NCBI RefSeq assembly: GCF_001552275.1
Contig: NZ_BCQW01000001.1
Coordinates: forward strand, 248,001-312,000
Source of the DNA: Amphibacillus sediminis NBRC 103570
GTDB taxonomy: Bacteria; Bacillota; Bacilli; Bacillales; Amphibacillaceae
Length of the DNA stretch: 64,000 nt
Reading direction: 5' to 3'
How positions within the stretch are numbered: position 1 is the stretch's first letter; each line of letters starts with the position of its first letter. The notes below the pieces were generated by a model that saw only the letters and a list, made by a program, of their open reading frames with translations, had not been told where the DNA came from and searched no databases. The position numbers and the translations under genes are program-made. Below, piece by piece: positions 17,155 through 25,954 of the stretch.

Positions 17155-18609
17155 TTACATTAATATTTTCTTAGGATTCAATCGAACAATATAAACTAGT
17201 GGTATGACAGTTGAAACAAGAACAGTGGCTAAGCCAACGAGATAGAAAATAATGACATATTGCATCGATAACTCAACTTCATAAGACTCTATGACATCAC
17301 TTGTCGTAAGATTTGTTTGAAATTCACTATAGTAATAAAAATCCTGATCCTGATCTTGGTTGGCTTCAATCAATGTATCAGAGACAGAGCTCGCAAGTAA
17401 ATTCCCAGTAAATAATGACAGGGTAATAGCGATTAATGCAACAGTCATAACTTCAATAACTATTTGACCAACGACCCGTGCTCTTTTCTCCCCTAATGAT
17501 AAATAGATTCCTAGCTCATGTTTTCGGTCACGCAAAAACAATAAAACGACTAAGCCAATGATTAAAACAGTGGCAATAACAGCAGCAGTCAAAACATAAC
17601 CTGATAAATTAGACATCGACTCAACTGGACCAGCTATGTTATCATATTGATCCATGGCATTAATGACCGTATAAAAAGGAGGTAAAAGTGGTTTTACTTC
17701 TTCGGCAAATGCCTCGCTATCATCAGGCCCATTTAGCACATAGATTGGCCTAAAGTATTCATTTTGTTCCTCTTCTTCATAATACTCTGCATACTCCTCA
17801 TCGACGCTTGCATATACTTGGTTACGCCATCTACTCTCATTACTAATAACCTGATTCGAGGTATAAATGGTATTCTGAAAATCGATATCCATAAAATCTA
17901 TAAAGCTATCAAAGCCATCTTCACTCTCTTCTTTCAACGTTTGTGTCTCAAAGATACCAATAACCTCTATTGGTACTTCCCGAGCATCAATTAAAGTTCC
18001 ATCAATATCATCTGTGTCATAGTCCATGACCTTATTTTCAAAAACAATCGTATCGCCTACCGATACATTATTAAGCTCTGCTAATTTGGTGGAAATAAGC
18101 CCGACCGTGGCTCCATTATCAATTTCTTCTTGATTAAATACACGACCATCTACTAATTTGGCTTTCCCTTCTTCAATATCACTAACAGCCGGATAATTAA
18201 TTCCCTTAAATTGAAACTCATAGTCAGATCCAAACGAAATATCATGTTCTTCATTCTCACCTTGATAGTATGAGAGATTCTCAGAGGCAAACCAGAACAT
18301 TGATGTATAGTCATAATATTTAACATAAGAAAGATTGCCAATTTTTTCGATGAGATCTGTACCTAAATTTTCAAATTCAATTTCCATCCACTCTTCTTCA
18401 CTTAACTCTTCTAGAGCTTCATGATCAATCTCTAAAGTTGCGGATGCGCCTATTCGCTCTTTGATGCTCTCTTCAACATTGCCCGTCGCTTGCTGGATGG
18501 ATATTGCTCCTGATATAACGTTACCAAGGATAAATATCACAGCAAATAGAATTAGAACTTTTGTTTTTCTTCTTAGAATACTTAAAAAGCCTCTTTTTAC
18601 AAAATTCAT
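17155..18609 (-). CDS. FtsX-like ABC transporter permease (MacB-type)
   Basis: A 484-residue permease with one N-terminal helix (about 17-38, VLILFAVIFILGNVISGAISI) and a large extracytoplasmic region of about 270 residues. Three C-terminal helices follow (about 333-360, 375-405, 445-475), the type VII/MacB topology. It starts MNFVKRGFLSILRRKTK, a common N-terminus for such permeases. It is the first gene of the permease-ATPase-PASTA operon and has a promoter at 18699-18728. It may transmit ATP-driven movement across the membrane to the PASTA protein or to a wall enzyme. That role is inference; the fold and pairing are seen. Confidence 0.88.
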   Translation of the reverse strand: MNFVKRGFLSILRRKTKVLILFAVIFILGNVISGAISIQQATGNVEESIKERIGASATLEIDHEALEELSEEEWMEIEFENLGTDLIEKIGNLSYVKYYDYTSMFWFASENLSYYQGENEEHDISFGSDYEFQFKGINYPAVSDIEEGKAKLVDGRVFNQEEIDNGATVGLISTKLAELNNVSVGDTIVFENKVMDYDTDDIDGTLIDAREVPIEVIGIFETQTLKEESEDGFDSFIDFMDIDFQNTIYTSNQVISNESRWRNQVYASVDEEYAEYYEEEEQNEYFRPIYVLNGPDDSEAFAEEVKPLLPPFYTVINAMDQYDNIAGPVESMSNLSGYVLTAAVIATVLIIGLVVLLFLRDRKHELGIYLSLGEKRARVVGQIVIEVMTVALIAITLSLFTGNLLASSVSDTLIEANQDQDQDFYYYSEFQTNLTTSDVIESYEVELSMQYVIIFYLVGLATVLVSTVIPLVYIVRLNPKKILM

Positions 18610-18698
18610 TCCTTAACCTCCTATATTGTTTTATGTCTCCTGCTGCAACCTTCACATAAAAGCTAGCCATTTTAATAGAGACATGCTGCCACCATTTC

Positions 18699-18728
18699 AT
18701 TATATGCTTTGATAATTAGAAAATCCAA
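18699..18728 (-). promoter_or_regulatory. Sigma-A-like promoter of the permease-ATPase-PASTA operon
   Basis: Minus-strand TTGGAT (18723-18728) and a perfect TATAAT (18699-18704) are separated by 18 bp and lie 90 bp upstream of the permease start. Confidence 0.55.
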
Positions 18729-18870
18729 ACATATTTTCAATTATTTTGATATATGTATAAGTCTATGAAAGTTCAACAGTCCATTATATGGACGAAAATT
18801 GTTGCAGAAATGTTTCATCTTAATAAAAAAATATTACAAAAATATCCGAGCAGCTTATATTTTCTTATTA

Positions 18871-18930
18871 AGAAAAACCAGGGAGATGGCGCCGGTTTTT
18901 TGAAAAACTTTTGCAAACAAAGTTTTTTTA
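18871..18930. other. Two stacked hairpins in an otherwise empty gap
   Basis: AAAAACC...GGTTTTTT (about 18873-18903) is followed at once by AAAAACTTT/AAAGTTTTT with a 7-nt loop and a plus-strand T-tail (about 18904-18930). The T-rich right sides resemble intrinsic terminators on the plus strand. A 66-codon plus-strand frame over 18753-18953 has no ribosome site and no recognisable homologue, so I do not call a gene. The gap 18610-19025 otherwise holds only the operon promoter and the terminator at 18979-19012. Confidence 0.3.
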
Positions 18931-18978
18931 ATGATATCACTTGGATTGTTTAAGCTCTTAATGTTGAGCAGTCCATAT

Positions 18979-19012
18979 AAAAATAACCAAGTAGTTCTAC
19001 TTGGTTATTTTT
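18979..19012. terminator. Bidirectional terminator after the floA operon
   Basis: AAAAATAACCAAGTAG and CTACTTGGTTATTTTT form a near-perfect stem with a very short loop, with A-runs on one side and T-runs on the other. It ends the nfeD-floA transcript on the minus strand and could act in either direction. Confidence 0.85.
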
Positions 19013-19025
19013 AAGGTAAGGCTTA

Positions 19026-19514
19026 TTATCTCACTGATCGGATTGAATAAGGTTTTTTTGAGCGTGGTGGCCCTAAAACCTCCGCCATGACAACACTTGT
19101 AGCTAAACCTTTTCCACTAATGTTCCGTTTTATATTAAAGGATTTTGATTTAGCAGCGTTATCTCGACTTCTGTTAGTTGAAACTGACTTTCTGCTCGAA
19201 TTTCTGGTAACAGATTGTAAATGTCTAATTTTTTGTTCACGTTTATCAGTTAAGGTTTGCTTTAATTGTTCAAGCTGGGCCTTTTTGTCTACCTCTGAAC
19301 TCGACTTTGCTTGATTCTTAACTTGATTTGGTTTGCGATTAGGCGTTTCTGATCGCATTGTTTGTCTCTGTTGCATGGTAGACTTTGGTTGGTTAACCAT
19401 CGGTCTACGCTTAGCTTGTTGCTCTTTTTCACTTTGATTACCAACATAATTCTTGAACAAGCTGCCGCCTATGATAAGAAAAAAGGTTATGACTGGAACG
19501 ATAAGATCTTCCAT
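19026..19514 (-). CDS. Single-pass membrane protein encoded downstream of floA
   Basis: A 162-residue protein with an N-terminal membrane segment (about 3-20, LIVPVITFFLIIGGSLF). A long basic, Gln/Lys/Ser-rich linker follows, then a compact C-terminus ending ATSVVMAEVLGPPRSKKPYSIRSVR. I do not recognise a named family. The closing EVLGPPRxKKPY stretch looks conserved enough to be a docking motif. It lies 26 bp after floA, and the terminator at 18979-19012 ends the unit, so it belongs to the nfeD-floA operon. B. subtilis has a small gene, yqfB, at this place, but I cannot show homology. A link to flotillin membrane domains is inferred from context only. Confidence 0.75.
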   Translation of the reverse strand: MEDLIVPVITFFLIIGGSLFKNYVGNQSEKEQQAKRRPMVNQPKSTMQQRQTMRSETPNRKPNQVKNQAKSSSEVDKKAQLEQLKQTLTDKREQKIRHLQSVTRNSSRKSVSTNRSRDNAAKSKSFNIKRNISGKGLATSVVMAEVLGPPRSKKPYSIRSVR

Positions 19515-19540
19515 CAGCTCACGCCCTTCAAATTACTTGA

Positions 19541-20530
19541 TTATTCTTCATCAGAATCATCTTCTGTCATTTTGCCGATTGAATCTCTCATATCCGTATC
19601 TGCATTGATATTCTTATAATTCATATAGTCCATGACACCTAAGTTTCCAGATCGTAATGCTTCAGCTAAAGCTAAAGGTACATCAGCTTCCGCTTCCACT
19701 ACTTTAGCACGCATTTCTTGAACACGCGCTACCATCTCTTGTTCTTGCGCCACGGCCATTGCCCGTCGCTCTTCGGCTTTTGCCTGAGCAATGTTCTTAT
19801 CAGCTTCTGCTTGATCAGTCTGTAAAATCGCTCCGATATTTTTGCCGATGTCAACATCTGCAATATCAATCGACAGAATCTCAAATGCAGTTCCTGCATC
19901 AAGACCACGATTTAAGACATTGTGAGAGATGGAATCTGGATTCTCAAGTACCATTTTATGTGAAGTTGAGCTACCAATGGTACTAACAACACCCTCACCT
20001 ACACGAGCAATAACGGTTTCCTCGCCTGCCCCTCCGACTAAGCGATCAATGTTCGCTCGAACAGTGATTCTTGCCTTTGCTTTCACCTCGATACCATCCA
20101 TTGCAATACCAGCAATAAATGGTGTTTCAATGACTTTAGGATTAACACTCATTTGAACGGCTTCAAGTACATCACGACCAGCCAAATCAATGGCTGCACC
20201 TCGTTCAAAGCTTAATTCAATATTTGCACGTTGCGCGGCAATTAACGCATTAACTACACGGTCAACATTACCACCCGCTAAATAGTGACTTTCCAATTGA
20301 TTAATCGAAACACCCACCCCAGCTTTATGTGCTTTAATTAGTGGATTAATCACACGATTTGGTACAACACGACGCAACCGCATACCAATTAGCGTAAAAA
20401 TACTTACACGTACACCAGCAGCTAAGGCACTAATCCAAAGCGCTACTGGAATGAACGTTAATAAAATGACAACTAAGATAATGATTATACCAATAAGAAT
20501 AACTGGCATAAATTCAAGAAATGGATCCAT
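19541..20530 (-). CDS. floA: Flotillin-like protein FloA
   Basis: A 329-residue membrane scaffold (YqfA) that organises functional membrane microdomains. A hydrophobic N-terminal hairpin (about 8-50) is followed by the SPFH-like region ([45 protein letters not shown]). An Ala/Glu-rich coiled coil follows (about 235-295, [28 protein letters not shown]). It directly abuts nfeD, its conserved partner. In B. subtilis the operon is sigma-W controlled; I could not find a clear sigma-W box upstream of nfeD here. Normal length. Confidence 0.96.
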   Translation of the reverse strand: MDPFLEFMPVILIGIIIILVVILLTFIPVALWISALAAGVRVSIFTLIGMRLRRVVPNRVINPLIKAHKAGVGVSINQLESHYLAGGNVDRVVNALIAAQRANIELSFERGAAIDLAGRDVLEAVQMSVNPKVIETPFIAGIAMDGIEVKAKARITVRANIDRLVGGAGEETVIARVGEGVVSTIGSSTSHKMVLENPDSISHNVLNRGLDAGTAFEILSIDIADVDIGKNIGAILQTDQAEADKNIAQAKAEERRAMAVAQEQEMVARVQEMRAKVVEAEADVPLALAEALRSGNLGVMDYMNYKNINADTDMRDSIGKMTEDDSDEE

Positions 20531-21874
20531 CTAATCTTCCTCCTTCTGCAATTTCTCTCTAACAACAATCCGCGAGCCCGCAACACTAATAACCTCAATG
20601 GTTTTATTATGCGTAATAAAACCGCCTTCTGTGACAACATCTATTCGCTCATTGTTAATTTTAGCTGCCCCGGATGGTCTTAGTGGCGTAACAGTGATAC
20701 CTTCTTGCCCCAACAACTCTTCACGACTGATCGTGGAAACATAGCCGCGGTCGGGGGTTTCTGCATCGTTAAGAATGATGTGCTTAAATAATCCTTTTTC
20801 AAGACCAATGCGCTTGTATAAGATCACAGCTACAGTTATCGTCACAACTAAAGCAATCAGTAGACTTATGCTCATTTGACGAATATTTCCTGAAGCAAAG
20901 AACATGGAGGCGACAATACTTAGTGTCCCAAGCGCTCCCAACACACCTCCTGGAACAAAAAATTCCGCTACAATTAAGCTGATTCCGATTACAACAAGGG
21001 CTAGGACCTCGTAACCAGCAAGACCAGCGACTGCATGACCATAAAAGAATAGAATTAATGATGAGATACCAATTGATCCGGGCACACCAAAGCCTGGAGA
21101 ATATATCTCAACAATTAAACCAAGCCCAGCTAAAGAAAGCAATATTGAGATCACAGTTGAATTGGTTAAAAAGCGAGCAATCTCCTCTGCAATAGTCGGT
21201 TCAACTTCTACTATTTCTGCCTTTGAAAGATCCAATTGGTTAAGTAATTCAGTTCGATGATTTACTGTCCCTTCGGAATAGCCTACTTCTAGAGCTGCTG
21301 TCGGTCCTAATGTCAGATATTTACCAGCAGGGGCATTGTATTCAGGTAAATCAATACTTGGATCAGCCATTGCTTCTGCATACAAGCGGTCTCTCCCTTT
21401 AGCCTCAGCAGCACTTGCCATCGCCTCTAGCCAATAAGACTGCGCCTTATCATCTGCAGCATTACCATCACCCGTGATGATACCGCTCGCCCCCATTGTT
21501 GCTTGAGGATTCATGTAAATATAATCGGCAAATAAAGCAATATAAGAACCTGCTGATAAAGCTTGGCTTCGTATGTATGCTGTCATCGGAATATCGATAG
21601 CCTGTAAAATCTCTCCTATATTATTGGCTGCATCCACACGTCCTCCTGGGGTATTAATTTCAAAGATAATATGATCGGCATTTTCTTCGATAGCCTCTGT
21701 CGTCGTTCGACGCAGAAATGCCTCTAAACCACGCTCTACTTCTTTTTCAATTGGAATGATGTAGACAAGTTGGCCTTCGCCATCTGTTTGAGCATAGATT
21801 ACTTTTGACTGAATCAAAAACAGTGCATTGATCATTATGATTAGAATGGCCATATATCTTAACCGTATACGCAT
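20531..21874 (-). CDS. nfeD: NfeD family membrane-bound serine protease-like protein
   Basis: A 447-residue long-form NfeD (YqeZ). A signal peptide or anchor lies at 1-28. A ClpP-like protease domain follows, with INTPGGRVDAANNIGE and RSQALSAGSYIALFAD, where the serine sits in SAGSY, and MNPQATMGASG. Several transmembrane helices lie at about 236-355, followed by a C-terminal NfeD OB-fold domain (GQEGITVTPLRPSGAAKINNERIDVVTEGGFI). Long NfeD proteins pair with flotillins in membrane quality control. The ATG follows a strong GGAGGTGG site, and the stop meets the floA start. Confidence 0.94.
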   Translation of the reverse strand: MRIRLRYMAILIIMINALFLIQSKVIYAQTDGEGQLVYIIPIEKEVERGLEAFLRRTTTEAIEENADHIIFEINTPGGRVDAANNIGEILQAIDIPMTAYIRSQALSAGSYIALFADYIYMNPQATMGASGIITGDGNAADDKAQSYWLEAMASAAEAKGRDRLYAEAMADPSIDLPEYNAPAGKYLTLGPTAALEVGYSEGTVNHRTELLNQLDLSKAEIVEVEPTIAEEIARFLTNSTVISILLSLAGLGLIVEIYSPGFGVPGSIGISSLILFFYGHAVAGLAGYEVLALVVIGISLIVAEFFVPGGVLGALGTLSIVASMFFASGNIRQMSISLLIALVVTITVAVILYKRIGLEKGLFKHIILNDAETPDRGYVSTISREELLGQEGITVTPLRPSGAAKINNERIDVVTEGGFITHNKTIEVISVAGSRIVVREKLQKEED

Positions 21875-21958
21875 TACACCACCTCCTTTACTCCACCCAC
21901 GGAAAGTGTTATAAAAGCTAAAGCATTTACTTCCTTTCTAGTATATCATGAACAAAGC

Positions 21959-22000
21959 AAAAAATCCCCTACCATACTTAAATATGGTAAGGGACTTTTG
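21959..22000 (-). terminator. Terminator after yqeY
   Basis: On the minus strand, GTCCCTTACCATA pairs with TATGGTAGGGGAT through a short loop and is followed by a T-run. It closes the rpsU-yqeY transcript and isolates it from nfeD. Confidence 0.85.
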
Positions 22001-22023
22001 CTTTATTTGGCTTTCATTGTGTA

Positions 22024-22470
22024 TTATGATAAATGCTTTTGAACGAGTTTGTTCACTTCTGTTCCATCCGCTTTGCCTTTAACTTTTGGCATAAGCGCAC
22101 CCATCACTTTACCCATTTCTTTCTTCGAGGTTGCCTTAACCTCTGCAATTGTCTCTATTACAATCTGTTCGAGCTCTTCTGCAGATAACTGCTCTGGCAT
22201 ATAGGCTTGTAAAACATCTAATTCAACCGTTAAATTTTCTACAAGATCATCGCGTCCAGCTTCTTTAAACTCACGGAGGGAATCTTTTCTTTGTTTTAGC
22301 TCACGAGCTAAAACCGTTAGTTCTTCTTCTTCTGATAAATTGTCTTTACCAAGCTTTATTGCTTCATTTTGTAATGAAGCCTTTACCATCCGAATAACAC
22401 TAAGCTTCTGCTTTTCCTTATTACGCATGGCTTGTTTCATATCTTGATTCAGACTTTCTAACAATGACAT
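22024..22470 (-). CDS. yqeY: GatB/YqeY domain protein
   Basis: A 148-residue helical protein of the YqeY family, related to the C-terminal tRNA-binding domain of GatB. It begins [38 protein letters not shown] and ends with the typical [28 protein letters not shown]. It is expected to bind tRNA or act in translation, but the precise role is unproven. It follows rpsU by 59 bp in the same transcript, a conserved pair in bacilli. Confidence 0.93.
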   Translation of the reverse strand: MSLLESLNQDMKQAMRNKEKQKLSVIRMVKASLQNEAIKLGKDNLSEEEELTVLARELKQRKDSLREFKEAGRDDLVENLTVELDVLQAYMPEQLSAEELEQIVIETIAEVKATSKKEMGKVMGALMPKVKGKADGTEVNKLVQKHLS

Positions 22471-22529
22471 TCCTTCTACACCCTCTTTATAAGAATGGAT
22501 AAAATAATTATCTATTCTTATATTAAAAA

Positions 22530-22703
22530 TTACTTACGCTTTCTTGCCGCCTCAGACTTTTTCTTGCGACGAACACTTGGTTTTTCATAAAATTCACGCT
22601 TACGATATTCTGACAATGTACCTGATTTTGATACACTGCGTTTAAAGCGACGAAGAGCATCTTCAAGAGACTCGTTTTTACGAACGCGAGTTGTATTTGA
22701 CAT
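22530..22703 (-). CDS. rpsU: 30S ribosomal protein S21
   Basis: A 57-residue S21, basic throughout: [20 protein letters not shown] at the start and [13 protein letters not shown] at the end. The family motif [18 protein letters not shown] is intact. A strong GGAGGGAGGG site precedes the ATG. Only a different frame of this locus gives a longer open frame, which is spurious. S21 lies at the 3' domain of 16S rRNA and helps initiation. A near-consensus promoter at 22776-22804 fits a highly expressed gene. Confidence 0.97.
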   Translation of the reverse strand: MSNTTRVRKNESLEDALRRFKRSVSKSGTLSEYRKREFYEKPSVRRKKKSEAARKRK

Positions 22704-22775
22704 GCTAATTTCCCTCCCTCCGAAGCATCCAACAATTTATAAGACAGATGTACACGATGCATTTGTCTCTATGAC

Positions 22776-22804
22776 ATTATAATATAACGCTTTTACTAGG
22801 TCAA
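22776..22804 (-). promoter_or_regulatory. Strong sigma-A promoter of rpsU-yqeY
   Basis: Minus-strand TTGACC (22799-22804), a 17-bp spacer and TATAAT (22776-22781). It leaves about 70 nt of leader before the rpsU start. Confidence 0.75.
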
Positions 22805-22845
22805 CTTTATATTTATTAGCAAACTAATTGAACGTAAAAGCCTTC

Positions 22846-24198
22846 TTAGCTTGATAGAGTTGAAGTTAGGTTTGGTGAATCCATCACACGAACAAAACTT
22901 CCTACATTAACTGGATAACCAGCTTTGGTAATTTTAACTCGAACAATTTTTCCAATCAATTCTGCTGGACCAGTGAACTGTACTTTCAAATAATTATCAG
23001 AATAGCCAATCAATAGTTGTTCCCCTTCTTCATGCTGTTCAACCTCTTCAGGAATAACCTCAACCACTTCACCTTCATAATTAGAGGCGTAAGCTTTAGC
23101 TTGTTGTTCTGATAAAGCTATCAATTGATGAACACGATGATTCTTGACCTCATCATCTACTTGATCATCCATTTTAGCCGCTGGAGTTCCTGTCCGTTTC
23201 GAATATGGAAACACATGAAGTTCAGAAAAACCTATTTCTTGAATAAATTGATAAGTCTCTAAAAATTCTTCGTCTGTTTCACCCGGAAAACCAACAATAA
23301 CATCAGAAGTAATTGCTAATCCAGGCAATGCTTGTTTCAAGCGATCAATCTGTTGTTTATAGAACGAAGTCGTATATTTTCGACGCATTCGTTCCAATAC
23401 TCGATCAGATCCTGCTTGTAATGGAACATGCAAGTGGCGTACGATTTTTTCTGAGCGGTCAATAACTTGCATGACCTTTTCTGTAATTTGGCTAGCTTCA
23501 ATGGAAGAAATTCGAATCCGTTTTAGTCCATTTACTTTTGTCTCTAAATCCGTAAGTAAATCGGCAAAGTCGTAATCTTTAAAGTCTTCTCCATATCCAG
23601 CGGTGTGGATGCCTGTTAAAACAATTTCTTGATAACCTGCTTCAACAAGTTGTTGCGCTTGTTTTAAGACATTTTCAGGTTTTCTAGAGCGTAGTAGGCC
23701 TCGGGACCAAGGAATAATGCAGAATGTGCAAAAATTATTGCAGCCTTCTTGAATTTTAAGTGAAGCACGTGTACGGTCAGAAAAGACTGGGACATCCATT
23801 TCTTCAAATACGCGATTTTTCATGATGTTAGCTACACCATTAATCGGCTGACGAGTTTGCTGGTGCTCCTCAATATAGGCAAGCATTTTATTACGATCTT
23901 GCGTACCAACAACAACATCTACTCCTGGAATCTCCATAATTTCTCCTGGAGAAATTTGAGCATAACAACCCGTGACACAAACAATGGCTTCCGGGTTTTT
24001 CCGAATAGCACGTCTAATAACCTGTCTACTTTTTTTATCTCCTGTATTGGTCACCGTACATGTATTAATAACATAAACATCAGCTTCTCGGTCAAAGTCC
24101 ACCCGTTCATAGCCCTGTTCTTTAAATTTTTGCCAAATACCTTCAGTTTCATAATGATTTACTTTACAGCCTAGTGTGTGAAAAGCCACTGTTGTCAA
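22846..24198 (-). CDS. mtaB: tRNA (N6-threonylcarbamoyladenosine-C2)-methylthiotransferase MtaB
   Basis: A 450-residue radical-SAM enzyme that adds a methylthio group to t6A37 in tRNAs decoding ANN codons. It has an N-terminal UPF0004 domain (FHTLGCKVNHYETE and TCTVTNTGDKKSR) with three cysteines. The radical-SAM CxxxCxxC is in EGCNNFCTFCIIPWSRG, and a C-terminal TRAM domain follows. I start it at the TTG at 24198 because GGAG is eight bases upstream and homologues begin at this residue. The GTG at 24207 would overlap the rsmE stop. It belongs to the dnaJ-prmA-rsmE-mtaB transcript. Confidence 0.94.
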   Translation of the reverse strand: MTTVAFHTLGCKVNHYETEGIWQKFKEQGYERVDFDREADVYVINTCTVTNTGDKKSRQVIRRAIRKNPEAIVCVTGCYAQISPGEIMEIPGVDVVVGTQDRNKMLAYIEEHQQTRQPINGVANIMKNRVFEEMDVPVFSDRTRASLKIQEGCNNFCTFCIIPWSRGLLRSRKPENVLKQAQQLVEAGYQEIVLTGIHTAGYGEDFKDYDFADLLTDLETKVNGLKRIRISSIEASQITEKVMQVIDRSEKIVRHLHVPLQAGSDRVLERMRRKYTTSFYKQQIDRLKQALPGLAITSDVIVGFPGETDEEFLETYQFIQEIGFSELHVFPYSKRTGTPAAKMDDQVDDEVKNHRVHQLIALSEQQAKAYASNYEGEVVEVIPEEVEQHEEGEQLLIGYSDNYLKVQFTGPAELIGKIVRVKITKAGYPVNVGSFVRVMDSPNLTSTLSS

Positions 24199-24203
24199 TG
24201 AAA

Positions 24204-24953
24204 TCACTCCGTTTCCTCGAAGTAGTATGATAAACTAGCCAATGCGTATAACGATGCTGTTTCAGTTCTTAAAATGCGCGGACCTAGTCTGACTGGAATA
24301 AATTCTGCTTGATAAAGCTTTTCTACTTCTGATTCGGTTAAACCACCTTCAGGTCCAATGACGAATAGCGCACTATCATGCTCTTGAATAGCTTGATAAT
24401 ATTGATCTAGTTTCTTTACTTTAATATCTCTTGTTGTCTCCTCATAGGCAACAAATTTATGATCAAATGACTGACTTGCTTGAATCAGCTGATTCAAATT
24501 ATGCCATGACTTAATACTTGGTAGTATCGAACGATGTGCTTGTTCACTTGCCTCTTTCGCAATTTTTTGCCACCGCTCACGCTTTTTTGTCTGCTTCTTC
24601 TCATCCCATTTTACAATAGACCGCGTCGCTTGAAATGGAATAAAGCCATGAGCACCTAACTCAGTACCTTTTTGAATAATGAAGTCAAATTTATCACCTT
24701 TTGGTATTCCTTGAGCAACCATAACATGAATGGGCAGTTCAGCAGTATGTGATACCCACTTCAATATTGTTAATTTAATCGTATCAGAAATAGCCTCAAT
24801 TTGGCAGACTGCAGATCGACCTGCTGTGTTTGTACACGTCACCTGATCTCCTATCCCCATCCGCATTACTCTAGCAATATGATGGACATCATCACCCGTA
24901 ATGGTAACCGTATCTCTGTCCCAATTCTGTTGATCAACAAAATAGCGTTGCAT
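24204..24953 (-). CDS. rsmE: 16S rRNA (uracil1498-N3)-methyltransferase
   Basis: A 249-residue SPOUT-class methyltransferase that modifies U1498 of 16S rRNA. The N-terminal PUA-like part contains GDDVHHIARVMRMGIGDQV. The C-terminal knot shows the family signature VIGPEGGLTESEVEKL and LGPRILRTETASLYALASLSYYFEE. It is directly followed by mtaB, with only a few bases between the rsmE stop and the mtaB start, and preceded by prmA (15-bp gap). Normal length with all motifs. Confidence 0.95.
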   Translation of the reverse strand: MQRYFVDQQNWDRDTVTITGDDVHHIARVMRMGIGDQVTCTNTAGRSAVCQIEAISDTIKLTILKWVSHTAELPIHVMVAQGIPKGDKFDFIIQKGTELGAHGFIPFQATRSIVKWDEKKQTKKRERWQKIAKEASEQAHRSILPSIKSWHNLNQLIQASQSFDHKFVAYEETTRDIKVKKLDQYYQAIQEHDSALFVIGPEGGLTESEVEKLYQAEFIPVRLGPRILRTETASLYALASLSYYFEETE

Positions 24954-24968
24954 GTATTCTCCACCTCT

Positions 24969-25913
24969 TTATTGATAAGGTTTTTGGGCAATTATGGAGA
25001 TCCAGTCTTCCATTTGATTGACCTCAACAATATCAAAGCCTGCTTTCACTAAGGCCTGTTTTACGTCTTGTTTTCTTGCTTGGATAATACCAGATGTTAT
25101 AAAGAGACCACCGGGTTTAAGTAAACGAAAGGCATCCTTTTCAAATCGTAATATAACCTCGGCCAATATATTGGCAACAATCATATCTGGATTAATCTCC
25201 ACATGATTCAGTAGATTATTTTGTTTAACCGTGACAATATTGTCGACCTTATTTAGCTTGGTATTTATTTTTGCTGCCTTTACTGCTATATCATCAAGGT
25301 CATAGCCAAAGACAGCTTTCGCACCAAGTAAAGCAGCTGTAATACTTAAAACTCCTGAACCTGTTCCAACATCAATGACTGTCTGGTCTGATTGAAGATA
25401 CTTTTCTAATGCCTGTATACTTAAAACTGTTGTTGGGTGTGTCCCCGTACCGAAAGCCATCCCCGGATCCAATTCAATTATTAACTCATCTGTTGAAACA
25501 GGTTGATAATTCTCCCAAGTTGGGGTAATCGTAATGCGGCCTGAAATTTTAACAGGTTTATAGTATTTCTTCCATGCCGATGCCCATTCCTCTTCATTAA
25601 CTTCACTTACAGTAATCCGATTGTGTCCGAGATCAATATTATAAACAAGCAATTGATTTATCGCTTGTTTTATTTGTTCAACTGATTCCCCTAGAAAACT
25701 ATTAATCGGCAAGTATGCTTTTAACACAACACCCTCTTCAGGATAATCAGTGGGATCTAACTCATATATTTCACCAAATTCGGTCGATCTCTCTCTGCCA
25801 AAATCCTCAGCGTCTTCTATAACAACCCCACTAGCGCCGGCTTCGTGGAGAATGTTTGATATTGGTTCAATCGCTTCATTTGTCGTATGAATACACAATT
25901 CAGACCATTTCAC
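24969..25913 (-). CDS. prmA: Ribosomal protein L11 methyltransferase
   Basis: A 314-residue SAM-dependent enzyme that methylates ribosomal protein L11. The N-terminal substrate-recognition domain begins KWSELCIHTTNEAIEPISNILHEAGASGVVIED. The Rossmann motif VIDVGTGSGVLSITAALLGAKAVFGYDLD follows, along with NILAEVI. The homology-based start is the GTG at 25913, giving MKWSEL. A TTG at 25922 has better ribosome-site spacing (AAGGA) and would add three residues, so the start is uncertain. It lies 41 bp after dnaJ. Confidence 0.95.
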   Translation of the reverse strand: MKWSELCIHTTNEAIEPISNILHEAGASGVVIEDAEDFGRERSTEFGEIYELDPTDYPEEGVVLKAYLPINSFLGESVEQIKQAINQLLVYNIDLGHNRITVSEVNEEEWASAWKKYYKPVKISGRITITPTWENYQPVSTDELIIELDPGMAFGTGTHPTTVLSIQALEKYLQSDQTVIDVGTGSGVLSITAALLGAKAVFGYDLDDIAVKAAKINTKLNKVDNIVTVKQNNLLNHVEINPDMIVANILAEVILRFEKDAFRLLKPGGLFITSGIIQARKQDVKQALVKAGFDIVEVNQMEDWISIIAQKPYQ

Positions 25914-25954
25914 ATTGATCAACTCTTTTCCTTAGGGAATTAATTTGAACCAGC

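Noticed and set aside
18753-18953. A 66-codon plus-strand frame
   Set aside because: No ribosome site and no recognisable homology; the composition is A/T-driven.
22523-22762. A 79-codon minus-strand frame over the S21 locus
   Set aside because: It is out of frame with rpsU, whose S21 sequence and ribosome site are unambiguous.
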